A DNA stretch of 64,000 nucleotides from Flectonema sp. DT1601 (taxonomy: Eukaryota; Euglenozoa; Diplonemea; Diplonemida; Diplonemidae): positions 124,001-188,000 of the forward strand of contig OZ025859.1 in NCBI GenBank assembly GCA_964019425.1, written 5' to 3'. The notes beneath the pieces are model-generated. The model was not told the DNA's origin, did not search any database, and saw only the letters and a program-made list of their open reading frames with translations. The stretch's first letter is position 1. Each line of letters starts with the position of its first letter. Below are positions 55,906 through 64,000 of this stretch, one piece after another. The translations under genes and the position numbers were made by a program.

Positions 55906-58900
55906 CTGGCACCTTCTGGTCAAAGAGTAAGTATGCCAGTAGCGACAATGTACGAAGCTTTCAAGAGACAACAACAGTCAGTCGGTTCAACAAGCGTCGC
56001 AATTTCAACTCATCGATTCACCCCGTACAACGCACAATCAATAGAACGCACGACTATACTCGACAACTCAGGAATGACAATTTTAAATTCAAACACGATG
56101 CAAGTTGCAACGCGAACAACCAGCCTGGCGATATCAAGTCCAACTCACGTTTCTATTCCGAATCACATTCGAAGGCCAACTCCAAACATGTCACCTCATC
56201 GAAAAAGTATCGACGATCCAGATTCGGACCCAAGACCTCTGCCGTGCAGCGCAGCTGTCCAGACGTCACATTCAGGCAACGAGAATTTTCTACTGGATGG
56301 CGAAGCCGAGCTTCAGACCGCAGAAACATCAACTCTAGGAACGCTAGAAGGAGATGTAATAAAAAGAGCAGTCTTAAATATTTTGCAACAGAGTGTCAAG
56401 AAAAAGAAGCAATCGGAGGACGAAGTGGACCCGGACGAGGCCGAGGAGAGGATTCAAGGCCTGGTCGAGAAGACTTGGGCGAAGCCAACAACGGTTGCAA
56501 GAAGAGCACTGTGGGACAGGTTGAACAGATGGATCCAATTGAACGACCTTCCCTTGAACGCAAACTCGGCAGTTCTGTTTGTGGCGGCAACAGGAGCGGC
56601 CCCATCTGCCCTCCTTACGTATTCAAAGCACCTGTCAGCGATGATGGGGAAGCTGGGAATGGAGACAAGTCCGTTATCAATAATGGGTACTTCGTTGAGA
56701 GCCGCTGGTGCCGAGATTCCAAGCAGGCAGGCAGAACCGATGGCGAAGGAAGATTTGGTGAAGTGGGCCAAGACACAAAAAGTGAATGTCCGGTTGGCAC
56801 TCATGATCTGCTGGAAGACCGCGTCCCGGTGGGGAGAGGTGGCGACCCTGTCAAGCGAGCAGGTGAATGTGATAAGCAGAAACGAGGTGATTGTCGACTG
56901 GGCAACGAACCCCAAGGGCAGAAAGCGGAATCCGTTCTACCCTGGAAGGTGGGCAGTTATCGTGGGAGACCTGGTGGAGGAGATCGCGTCCGACAACATC
57001 CAGTTAGGAAAGTACGAAAGACTGACGGAGTGGGACACAGCAAAGTTGGTGCAGGAATGGAGAAGGGAGAAGTACATGAAGAAGTACTCGGCGCACTCCA
57101 TCAAGCGAGGGGCGATAAGTCGCCTGTTCGAACAGTTGGCGAGCGGAGAGGATATCAGGGAGGAATTAATAAGCCGCCTCGCGAAGCACAGCACAACCGC
57201 CGCCCTCTCGAACACAACGATCCGGTACGGAGGAAACCCAGTGGCATTGGCCCGGGCATTGCGAACATCGGAGGTGACGATTCACCTCTGACCTGTATTA
57301 GGAAAATGAGGGCGCAGTTTACTCACAGAGGAAAGAGTACTCGTCTGCCTTCAACAGTTGAGGAGAGGGGCGCGCCGTTGCATGTCTCGAAGATACCGGA
57401 GATGAATCTCAGACATGTCAGGTCACGAATGCTACCTTCGATAAGGAAGCGTTTTGAACATGTATGGTCACTCACATTTAATTATATCAACAAACAGGAA
57501 AAAGAAAGTAGAAAGAAGAAATCAAGGTTTTCAGCAGACCATGCTAAGAAGCTGGCTGAGTGTCATATTGCCGTTCCTTTTAATTTATCTGAGTCAAGGG
57601 CGCATAATGTGCCATTTACTGTTTTCGAAGAAAGAGAGTCTGGAAATAGACAGAGGTTTATTTTGTGGACAAAAGAAGAGAACGAAAGAATCACAGGGGA
57701 GGGGTATGTTCCTTTTGTCCCGTTGAAACACATTTCGGAATACCTGGGTGCAGTTGACTCAGAGGTTGCATCTCTGAGAGACTTCAAAACTGGTTTTTAC
57801 CAGGTTGCAATCCCAGAAGAGGCAAGAGGCCTGTTTGCGTTTCAGGATTCCGAGGGTGCTTCGTATGCCTTGACCAGACTGCCCATGGGGCATGTTTGTG
57901 CACCGGAAATAATGAACACCGTGGCTGCTGTGGTAGCAGGTGACCCGCTTTTTGTCAAGGACAGGTATGCGGAGAAGGATGTTGGGATCCATTGGTGGAT
58001 CGACAATATCAGGTATTTCGGTGGAAGGGAGAAGGTGCACAGTGCAACAGAAAGATTGGATAAACTGGCATCTGAATGCAACATTTCTTGGAAACCACAG
58101 GATACAGTTAACTGTGGTGGATCTTATGATTTTCTTGGTGTTTCTTTTTTACATAATGCAAAGGAAGTGGGCTTAGGTGCCAAGATTAGAAGAGGTATTT
58201 TCAAGTGTGATTTAAATCGTATGACTGCCTCGAGTATCGAGTCATTAGGGGGGAGACTTCTACATGCAAGTGCAATTTCAGGTGTTCCACCTGGGCGTTA
58301 CTGGTTTGCTTTAAAGTTTCTGAGAAGAGTAACAAACAAGCTCAACAAGGGCTCTTTACGTGTTGAACAGGAAGTGGTTATTCCCCCCTCTGTGAAAAGA
58401 GAGTTTTTCAATTGGTGTAAGTCGGTCCAGAAGAAAAGGATCATTAAGTTGAATGGGACAAAGAAAAAGAAAGCTGAGGTATTTGTTGATGCCTCGCTCC
58501 AAGGGTGGGGCGGGGTTATTGTTTGGGAATCTGGAGAATTGGAAATCCTGGGAGGGGCATGGCCATATGGTGAGAGTCGCCACATTAACATTCTTGAAGC
58601 TGATGCTCTGGCCAGGACTCTGGATGGAATCAGCCATGCTGACCACCTGGACATCTGGGTAGACAATACCTCGGTATGTGGAGCATTCAGGAAGAGAATG
58701 TGTGTAAGATCGCATGATTTGAACTTTTTTGTTATAAAAGCAGTGGAGAGAATTTTGTTTTTTAAGTGTTCTTTTTCTTTAAAATGGGTGAGTACGAAGT
58801 ACAACCCAGCAGATATTCCATCTAGGGAAGCAATATCTTCGGCTACCAGGCAGAAGGTAGAACTTGCGCTGGGGGAATTCTTTAACTCGCGGCGGGGTGG

Positions 58901-58988
58901 TGGAGCCGGCAACCCAACGAACAGAACTGGGACCGGCAGCGGCGTCCAGCCCATCCATGGCGGACCCACCACAACCCCAACGCGGTGA
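55902..58988 (+). CDS. Reverse transcriptase / RNase H frame of the retrotransposon
   Basis: A long open frame whose recognisable domains are in the second half. Reverse transcriptase at about 57700-58350 shows DFKTGFYQV and LPMGHVCAPE. RNase H at about 58470-58860 shows FVDASLQGWGG, NILEADAL, WVDNTSV and KYNPADIPSR. The first 1.4 kb overlaps the recombinase in another frame, is Arg/Ser-rich and may not be translated as such; there is no ATG at its start. The 3' end runs into B1. Confidence 0.75.
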   Translation: MTGTFWSKSKYASSDNVRSFQETTTVSRFNKRRNFNSSIHPVQRTINRTHDYTRQLRNDNFKFKHDASCNANNQPGDIKSNSRFYSESHSKANSKHVTSSKKYRRSRFGPKTSAVQRSCPDVTFRQREFSTGWRSRASDRRNINSRNARRRCNKKSSLKYFATECQEKEAIGGRSGPGRGRGEDSRPGREDLGEANNGCKKSTVGQVEQMDPIERPSLERKLGSSVCGGNRSGPICPPYVFKAPVSDDGEAGNGDKSVINNGYFVESRWCRDSKQAGRTDGEGRFGEVGQDTKSECPVGTHDLLEDRVPVGRGGDPVKRAGECDKQKRGDCRLGNEPQGQKAESVLPWKVGSYRGRPGGGDRVRQHPVRKVRKTDGVGHSKVGAGMEKGEVHEEVLGALHQARGDKSPVRTVGERRGYQGGINKPPREAQHNRRPLEHNDPVRRKPSGIGPGIANIGGDDSPLTCIRKMRAQFTHRGKSTRLPSTVEERGAPLHVSKIPEMNLRHVRSRMLPSIRKRFEHVWSLTFNYINKQEKESRKKKSRFSADHAKKLAECHIAVPFNLSESRAHNVPFTVFEERESGNRQRFILWTKEENERITGEGYVPFVPLKHISEYLGAVDSEVASLRDFKTGFYQVAIPEEARGLFAFQDSEGASYALTRLPMGHVCAPEIMNTVAAVVAGDPLFVKDRYAEKDVGIHWWIDNIRYFGGREKVHSATERLDKLASECNISWKPQDTVNCGGSYDFLGVSFLHNAKEVGLGAKIRRGIFKCDLNRMTASSIESLGGRLLHASAISGVPPGRYWFALKFLRRVTNKLNKGSLRVEQEVVIPPSVKREFFNWCKSVQKKRIIKLNGTKKKKAEVFVDASLQGWGGVIVWESGELEILGGAWPYGESRHINILEADALARTLDGISHADHLDIWVDNTSVCGAFRKRMCVRSHDLNFFVIKAVERILFFKCSFSLKWVSTKYNPADIPSREAISSATRQKVELALGEFFNSRRGGGAGNPTNRTGTGSGVQPIHGGPTTTPTR
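55933..57291 (+). CDS. Tyrosine recombinase of the retrotransposon (452 aa)
   Basis: The C-terminal half carries the phage-integrase-type catalytic set in order: Arg in KTASRWGEV, His-x-x-Arg in SAHSIKRG, His in LAKHSTT and Tyr in TTIRYGG. This enzyme would integrate a circular DNA intermediate. It lies upstream of the reverse transcriptase and almost wholly inside the overlapping frame. Confidence 0.8.
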   Translation: MPVATMYEAFKRQQQSVGSTSVAISTHRFTPYNAQSIERTTILDNSGMTILNSNTMQVATRTTSLAISSPTHVSIPNHIRRPTPNMSPHRKSIDDPDSDPRPLPCSAAVQTSHSGNENFLLDGEAELQTAETSTLGTLEGDVIKRAVLNILQQSVKKKKQSEDEVDPDEAEERIQGLVEKTWAKPTTVARRALWDRLNRWIQLNDLPLNANSAVLFVAATGAAPSALLTYSKHLSAMMGKLGMETSPLSIMGTSLRAAGAEIPSRQAEPMAKEDLVKWAKTQKVNVRLALMICWKTASRWGEVATLSSEQVNVISRNEVIVDWATNPKGRKRNPFYPGRWAVIVGDLVEEIASDNIQLGKYERLTEWDTAKLVQEWRREKYMKKYSAHSIKRGAISRLFEQLASGEDIREELISRLAKHSTTAALSNTTIRYGGNPVALARALRTSEVTIHL

Positions 58989-59566
58989 CCTACTCGCATG
59001 GGTAGTCCACCAAGTTGACCATTGTTTAGTTTATTGATATCACCGAGTGATTTGTTTCTCATGTTTCCTTTCTTCCAAACAGGTGCCCAAAGGATGCAAG
59101 ATAATTACTGTTAAATATATTTCAGTAATTTGCAGCATCCCAAAGCACCGTTTCACCAAGCATCGAATTTTTCGATGCGTTCCCATAATGTAAATCCAAC
59201 ATTATGATTATTAGTTTCTTAATACCAATTCTTAATTCACACCCATTTATCAGATTTCGAACCCCGTTTCGCGCATACCTTTTTCACGAATTTTAAATTC
59301 CCACCCACCCACACCTTTTTAAAAAAAAAAAAAAAAAAGTCCCACCCACCGACCCTCCATCGCCGGCAACCCAACGAACAGAACTGGGACCGGCAGCGGC
59401 GTCCAGCCCATCCATGGCGGACCCACCACAACCCCAACGCGGTGACCTACTCGCATGGGTAGTCCACCAAGTTGACCATTGTTTAGTTTATTGATATCAC
59501 CGAGTGATTTGTTTCTCATGTTTCCTTTCTTCCAAACAGGTGCCCAAAGGATGCAAGATAATTACT
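58905..59566 (+). repeat. B1-A2-B2 terminal block of the retrotransposon
   Basis: B1 (58905-59109, GCCGGCAACCC...GATAATTACT) overlaps the end of the RT frame. A2 follows at once, then about 60 bases of CCCACCCACC and a run of A, then B2 (59362-59566), identical to B1 as read. Confidence 0.85.
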
Positions 59567-59587
59567 ATTAATAATTATCAAGTCAAT

Positions 59588-59622
<35 letters not shown>

Positions 59623-60328
59623 CAAAATTTCGTAGGACAACAAACAAGTTGGTTTCGGGCCTAATATTAAAAACAATCTTTCTTCGGACCATTCCCCTTA
59701 CCCAGCGAAGAAAGCAAGGGGGACACTGCGGTGTCAGGCCTGTCCTACTCATCGCGTTTGCCCTTCTCAGCCAAGGGAACCTGTATGACAATTAGTTAGT
59801 TAGCGAGGCCGACATACCATCGAGTACTGGTTAGATACACAACAGGGTGGAACGGTTAACCACCTGTGAGTCCCCAATACTACGACTTTATGTCGAACCT
59901 GATCCCCGAGACAATAAGACAAAATAATTGGTTGAGTTTCGGACTAAAATTAAAAAAAAACTTCGGACCATTTGCCTACCCCCCCCCCCAGCCCCTGTGA
60001 GTGAAATAAGTTGAATGCTCAAGGAGAATAAAACAAACATTGAAAAGTTAAAAACTTTTTTTTTTTTTTTTTTTTTTTTGCTTAAGCAATAATCACAAAA
60101 ACTAAGAATGTGGATGAATGATTTGGAGATAGAGAGTGAGATTTGCCTTTTAAGTCAACATAAAGAAGAATAAAAAAAAAAAAAAAGGGGAGGAGAAAAA
60201 AAAATTCATAAAAGATACGAAAAAAACAAATTATCAGCAGAGCTACATTAATGCTGTAGTTGCCCTCCACACAAATAAGTTTTTTTTTACATTGTTTTAT
60301 TTTATTTTTTTTTTTTTTTTCATTTTCC

Positions 60329-60361
<33 letters not shown>

Positions 60362-61505
60362 CTTATTAAGGCTAAAAAGTCTTCGTGAAAATATTTTTTT
60401 TTTTTATTTTTTTTCAAATGAAGAAATGGGGGTATCAGTCCTATCATGCTATTTAAAGCACTATTGGAAGCCAGAAAATAGGACGGTTTCGGACATGTAA
60501 TTATCCTGTATACCCTCCTCAGGGTTACAACCTGAGAAAGGGGGAAAAAAAAGAGAAAAGAAAAGCAAAAAAAATACACCACCCGACTTTACCACGATCA
60601 GGCAGTAAATAACTTCTGGAAGGTGTGTCTTTAAAAATAAAATAAAAAATAAAAAAATTTAAGTCACAGATGTTAAACGTACACCGGAGAATTATGACTT
60701 AGTAAGAAAAAAAAGTGGGACAAAAAAAAAAAAAAAAACTTTGGCCTACGATTTTTAAAAGAATTACAAAAAAATAAATAAAATTTCAAGTTGTCTGATA
60801 TTTTATCTATTTTTTTTTTTTTTTTCAATTAAAAAAAAAACCAAAAAAAAATTTCAAATTACCAACAACAACATGTAAAGGCAATCTAATACTGGCGTTT
60901 TATTCGCATGAAGCACAAAACTTCAGTATAAGAAGTTCGCAAATTTGGAAAATGGGGAAGGGGAAAATCGTAACAAGATTAACATCGCTGGCTTCCATTT
61001 ATCAACATACTAGTGCTTCTACAACACTCACCAAAAAGCTTTTTCCAGTACGCAACAATATGGAAAACCAACAAAATCGGGAGGAACTAAAGAAAAAAAA
61101 CAGGGGCTGTATAAATCGTTTTTTTCTTTTTTTTTCTTTTTTTTTTTTTTTTTTTTTTTGCTATTTTTTTGTGTCACACAATGGAATTATTTATATTATT
61201 TTGTTCTTCCACTGGAATCTTTGTAAGACAGCCGATTGTCGACTATCGAACACATTCATAATCATCCACAATCACTACCCCAATCAACAAAGTTTCTTTT
61301 ATGCGAAAAAAGCAAATTTTCGAATTGTTTTTGAATAAAAAGAAACTATCACAGGGCATGAGAAGAATAGCAAATTATTTTTTTTTTCTTTTTTTTTAAT
61401 CTCATATGTTGCCTCTAACTACTGCTAGAGGACACGGATGAATTTCCACTCTTTAAAATAAACAGACATTACAATAATATACTTTTACAGATCGATGCTG
61501 AAGAC
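59567..61505. other. AT-rich flank between the retrotransposon and copy 11
   Basis: It holds an A run of about 34 (59588-59621), an imperfect repeat (TTTCGGGCCTAAT...CTTCGGACCATT near 59652-59695 and TTTCGGACTAAA...CTTCGGACCATT near 59936-59973) bracketing the dispersed repeat at 59791, and dense T/A runs from 60055 to 61400. No gene is supported; open frames here are mostly homopolymer-coded. Confidence 0.6.
59791..59910. repeat. Dispersed repeat, copy b (partner at 16841-16965)
   Basis: TTAGTTAGTTAG, then CATCGAGTACTGGTTAG, GTCCCCAATACTAC, GAACCTGATCCCCGAG, in the same order as copy a. It lies between two imperfect TTTCGG...CTTCGGACCATT repeats about 280 bases apart, which might be its original ends. 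Confidence 0.6.
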
Positions 61506-64000
61506 TTAGAACTCGAACACCTCAGCGTGGAAGTCAAATCCCTTGGCGTAAGCAGCCTCTTCGACCGCACGCACCATAGGAGCAGGTCCACAGGCGAACA
61601 CCGCGGTCTTGGAACCGCATCCATCGAAGATGCCCGCGTAGTCTGGTCTTCCGGACAACACAGGAAGTGAGTACGTTGGATCCTCGCTGTCCGGAAGCAT
61701 CACGTCCACGAACTTCGCAGCGTCGTCCGCAGTGTTGTGGAGGGTCAGGGTCACGCTGTCGTCGGCCTTCGCGTGGCAGTTCGCCAATTCCGGTCCGAAG
61801 CACTCGAACGCATCCGCTCCACGTCCCGACCACACCAACTCCACCTGCACCGCACCGTCCGGAGTCGTCTTCCTGCGAACAGCCTTCTCCAGAAGCGACA
61901 ACGCAGGGGTGATTCCGACTCCTCCCGTGCACATCACAATCTTGTCGTATCCCACCAGCTTCGACAACCTCGGCAGAGCTGAGTTTCCGAACGGACCCTG
62001 CACAACGATCTTCTCTCCCGACAAGTCCTTGTTCGCCACAGCCGCAGTCCAGCTGTCTGGCCCGTTCGCCTTCATGTGGATGCTGAAAGTCGTCATTCCG
62101 TTCTTCGTCGCTCCCCTGCTGCTGATCGAGAACGGATGCCACTCCAGGCTGCTGATCGATGGGATCTTCACCAGAACGTACTGCGTAGGCTCAAACGAGA
62201 AGCTCTTCATCGAGATCGTCAGCTTCGTGATTCCTCCCTTCCTTGGCTCGTGTTCCTTGATCGTCGCAGTTCCCACGCATCCCGCGTGGATGTGTCTCGA
62301 CATCAAGTCCACCGCGTACAGAATCACAGGAATTCCGCAGTAGATCATCAAACTCGGGTAATGGATCCACGCCATCACGTAAACCACGATGTACATCAAG
62401 TGAGACAACACGAACACATTCCAGTAGTTACGTCTGATGTAAGGAAGCGCTCCCAAGCACACAATCGTCAAAGCACACCAAGAGATGAAACCAGCCGCAG
62501 GAGGTCCGTGAGGGTATCCAATCTCCCATCTGAACATTCTCTCAAACGACAACCTCGCCGCCTCGTTCGCGTTCTCCGGGTTGATGTAAGTCTGAGTCGA
62601 GTACACAGGAGTTCCCTGACGGTAGTATCTCATGTGGTCCGCGAACATACCGATGAAATGGCACACAGTCAACACCCAAATCCATCCTCCGATTCTGCGA
62701 TGGAAAGCCAACGCTCTCTCGAATGGAATTCCGATGCACCACAACAACACCGAGTGTCTCGAAACAGGGAACAGCTGCAACACCAAAAGACCGGCCACCA
62801 CTCCTCCAATTCCACGGCTCGTCTTTCCAACCAAGTTGTTGATCGTCGCGTGGTTCCACACGTAGAAGAAGCACAACAAACACCATCCAATGATCCACAA
62901 GTTCATCATCAAAGTCCCCCAGTAGAATCGGAGTTGCAGAGGAAGGTACTGGTCCACCATCTCGAGCATCGGAGACAGAGGTCCGTTCAGAGGCTTCTGG
63001 TACTTGTTCTTCATCAGGAACCCAATCAATGCCATCAAGAACAACAAGATCACCCAGCACATGATCAGGTACGTGATCACGTCTCCGTTGTTACCACGCC
63101 ACTCGAAGTACACCATTCCTCCGAGGTTGTGCTTGTCTCCTCTGATCAATCGAGTCCACACGAAGTATGGCTGTTTGTATCCAATGCATCCGTCCTCAAT
63201 GCAACCCTGTCCGTCGATCACTCCTCTCTTCGGTTCCCATCTGGTTGGGGTTGATGGTGTTCCGTCTCCTCCATCAGCAGCTCCACCGTCAGCAGTGGTG
63301 GTACCATCAGCACCTCCATCAGCAGTGGTGGTACCATCAGCTCCACCATCAGCACCTCCGTCCGCCTGAAGCACATTTACAGCTCTGCTGTTCGTGTTCA
63401 AAGTCAACACAGCAGGGTTCCTCGTCACAGTCAGTCCTCCCACGGTAGTCGCCGACCACTGCTGCACCGACTGGGTCGCAGCCGCGTTCACCGAAGTCTT
63501 CGTCATCGAAGTGATCGTCACCTCGACCCTCATCGTCGCAGTTGCGAGGACAGAAGCTCTGGCACCGTCAGCATCACCACCTGCGCCATCAGCGGCAGCA
63601 CCGTCGGCCGCACCGTCCGCAGCACCACCGTCAGCCGCACCACCGTCAGCAGTTGCTGTTGCTGGTGCTGGAGCTGACGTGATTCCACGCTTGGTATCGA
63701 TCTCAGCCTTCAACTTGCACTCGGTCAGTGTGTTGTCCGCCTGCACGTTGCAGATTCTAGTCACGTGGGTTCCGGTTTCGGTGATCGAGTTCGCCTTCGT
63801 GTATGTGTTAGTCCCGCCACCGTCAGCGCCACCATCTGCTCCACCATCAGCACCATCAGCGGCAGTAGTACCGTCAGCGGCACCGTCAGCAGCACCATCA
63901 GCAACAGCAACTGCACGGTGAGCGGTAGCTGCTACAGACCTGTTTTTGTGTTTTGTTTTGGTTTTTGTTTTTGATTCAAAACCCCATCCATGGAAACATG
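61506..64000 (-). CDS. Copy 11: long ferric reductase/NADPH oxidase-like protein, exon 2 only in window
   Basis: Exon 2 is 63939-61506 (810 residues plus stop TAA). The intron begins at 63940 and runs off the right edge, with CCATCCATGGAAACATG visible, so it is of the 130 bp type. Exon 1 lies outside. Linkers are Ala-rich, with two DGGADGTTTADGG blocks like copy 1. The residue set IGYK, YSTQ, FISW is a new combination among the copies. The 3' flank (ATCGATGCTGAAGAC before the stop) is unlike all others. Membrane, FAD and NADPH motifs are all present. Confidence 0.88.
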   Translation of the reverse strand, partial: CFHGWGFESKTKTKTKHKNRSVAATAHRAVAVADGAADGAADGTTAADGADGGADGGADGGGTNTYTKANSITETGTHVTRICNVQADNTLTECKLKAEIDTKRGITSAPAPATATADGGAADGGAADGAADGAAADGAGGDADGARASVLATATMRVEVTITSMTKTSVNAAATQSVQQWSATTVGGLTVTRNPAVLTLNTNSRAVNVLQADGGADGGADGTTTADGGADGTTTADGGAADGGDGTPSTPTRWEPKRGVIDGQGCIEDGCIGYKQPYFVWTRLIRGDKHNLGGMVYFEWRGNNGDVITYLIMCWVILLFLMALIGFLMKNKYQKPLNGPLSPMLEMVDQYLPLQLRFYWGTLMMNLWIIGWCLLCFFYVWNHATINNLVGKTSRGIGGVVAGLLVLQLFPVSRHSVLLWCIGIPFERALAFHRRIGGWIWVLTVCHFIGMFADHMRYYRQGTPVYSTQTYINPENANEAARLSFERMFRWEIGYPHGPPAAGFISWCALTIVCLGALPYIRRNYWNVFVLSHLMYIVVYVMAWIHYPSLMIYCGIPVILYAVDLMSRHIHAGCVGTATIKEHEPRKGGITKLTISMKSFSFEPTQYVLVKIPSISSLEWHPFSISSRGATKNGMTTFSIHMKANGPDSWTAAVANKDLSGEKIVVQGPFGNSALPRLSKLVGYDKIVMCTGGVGITPALSLLEKAVRRKTTPDGAVQVELVWSGRGADAFECFGPELANCHAKADDSVTLTLHNTADDAAKFVDVMLPDSEDPTYSLPVLSGRPDYAGIFDGCGSKTAVFACGPAPMVRAVEEAAYAKGFDFHAEVFEF

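Larger units (their letters stand above)
54566..59566 (+). mobile_element. PAT/Ngaro-type (DIRS order) tyrosine-recombinase retrotransposon, looks whole
   Basis: About 5.0 kb with split direct repeats in the order A1 (54566-54759), genes, B1 (58905-59109), A2 (about 59106-59299), B2 (59362-59566). This arrangement is the hallmark of PAT and Ngaro elements. A1 and A2 look identical by eye, as do B1 and B2, so the insertion is young. Three reading frames follow A1: gag-like, tyrosine recombinase, and reverse transcriptase/RNase H. I see no obvious breaks. It sits outside the reductase genes in spacer 10. Confidence 0.85.
51617..61505. other. Spacer 10 (between copies 10 and 11), 9.9 kb of mobile and repeated DNA
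   Basis: In order: a T run near 51653-51676; an AAAGGGG-type element (51847-52085); a duplicated GC-richer segment (52125-52729); a segment with a small AT-hook reading frame (52750-54440); a tyrosine-recombinase retrotransposon (54566-59566); then AT-rich DNA with a dispersed repeat and many A/T runs (59567-61505). It shares almost nothing with the other spacers, so it probably marks an old edge of the reductase array. Confidence 0.6.

Noticed and set aside
60952-61338. Plus-strand frame of 128 codons
   Set aside because: It depends on a long T run coding for poly-Phe; no motif and no partner copy.
1-64000. tRNA or rRNA genes
   Set aside because: I looked for clover-leaf-like or rRNA-like stretches in the spacers and saw none I could support.
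1-64000. The array as an assembly artefact from unmerged haplotypes
   Set aside because: It cannot be excluded without reads. Distinct flanks, different inserted elements and the short/long classes argue that most copies are real and separate.

Overview
The window is from a eukaryotic genome: genes carry a spliceosomal intron (GT...AG), coding DNA is GC-rich and C/G-ending, spacers are AT-rich with many 15-34 base A or T runs, and the mobile elements (piggyBac, a tyrosine-recombinase retrotransposon, short TIR elements) are eukaryotic. A microbial eukaryote such as an alga, other stramenopile or fungus-like protist seems likely, but nothing here fixes the taxon.

The window is dominated by a head-to-tail array of eleven related genes, all on the minus strand. 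They encode transmembrane flavocytochromes of the ferric reductase / NADPH oxidase superfamily. The cores are nearly identical: two H-x12/13-H haem pairs, an HPFSIS FAD motif, a GGVGITP NADPH motif, CGP, and a C-terminal Phe. There are two classes. Nine long genes (copies 1-5, 7, 9, 10, 11; 1054-1194 aa where complete) have two exons around an 80-132 bp intron, plus a large secreted-side N-terminal region of repeated modules joined by Asp-Gly-Gly-Ala/Thr linkers. Two short genes (copies 6 and 8; 620 aa) have one exon, keep the same signal peptide and core, and lack the whole N-terminal region. Copy 1 runs off the left edge and copy 11 off the right.

Layout: 1-30212 holds copies 1-5 in units of about 5.7-5.9 kb, 10.1 kb where mobile DNA has inserted. 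30213-46266 holds two short+long pairs in a unit of about 8.1 kb. 46267-51616 holds copy 10, which has a unique Thr/Ser/Gly repeat. 51617-61505 is a 9.9 kb spacer filled with mobile and repeated DNA, including a whole-looking 5.0 kb PAT/Ngaro-type (DIRS order) retrotransposon with split direct repeats. 61506-64000 is copy 11.

The spacers record the array's history. A TIR element sits at the same site in three spacers, with three different interiors, and the site is empty in a fourth. The 6.8 kb spacer at 14201-20953 also holds a decayed piggyBac element and an inverted pair of the same TIR elements. A recombination scar with the stray end of a reductase gene lies at 39421-39530. Residue combinations are reshuffled among copies, which points to gene conversion or unequal exchange. 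The likely joint job of the array is surface electron transfer, to ferric iron or to oxygen; the sequence does not decide which.
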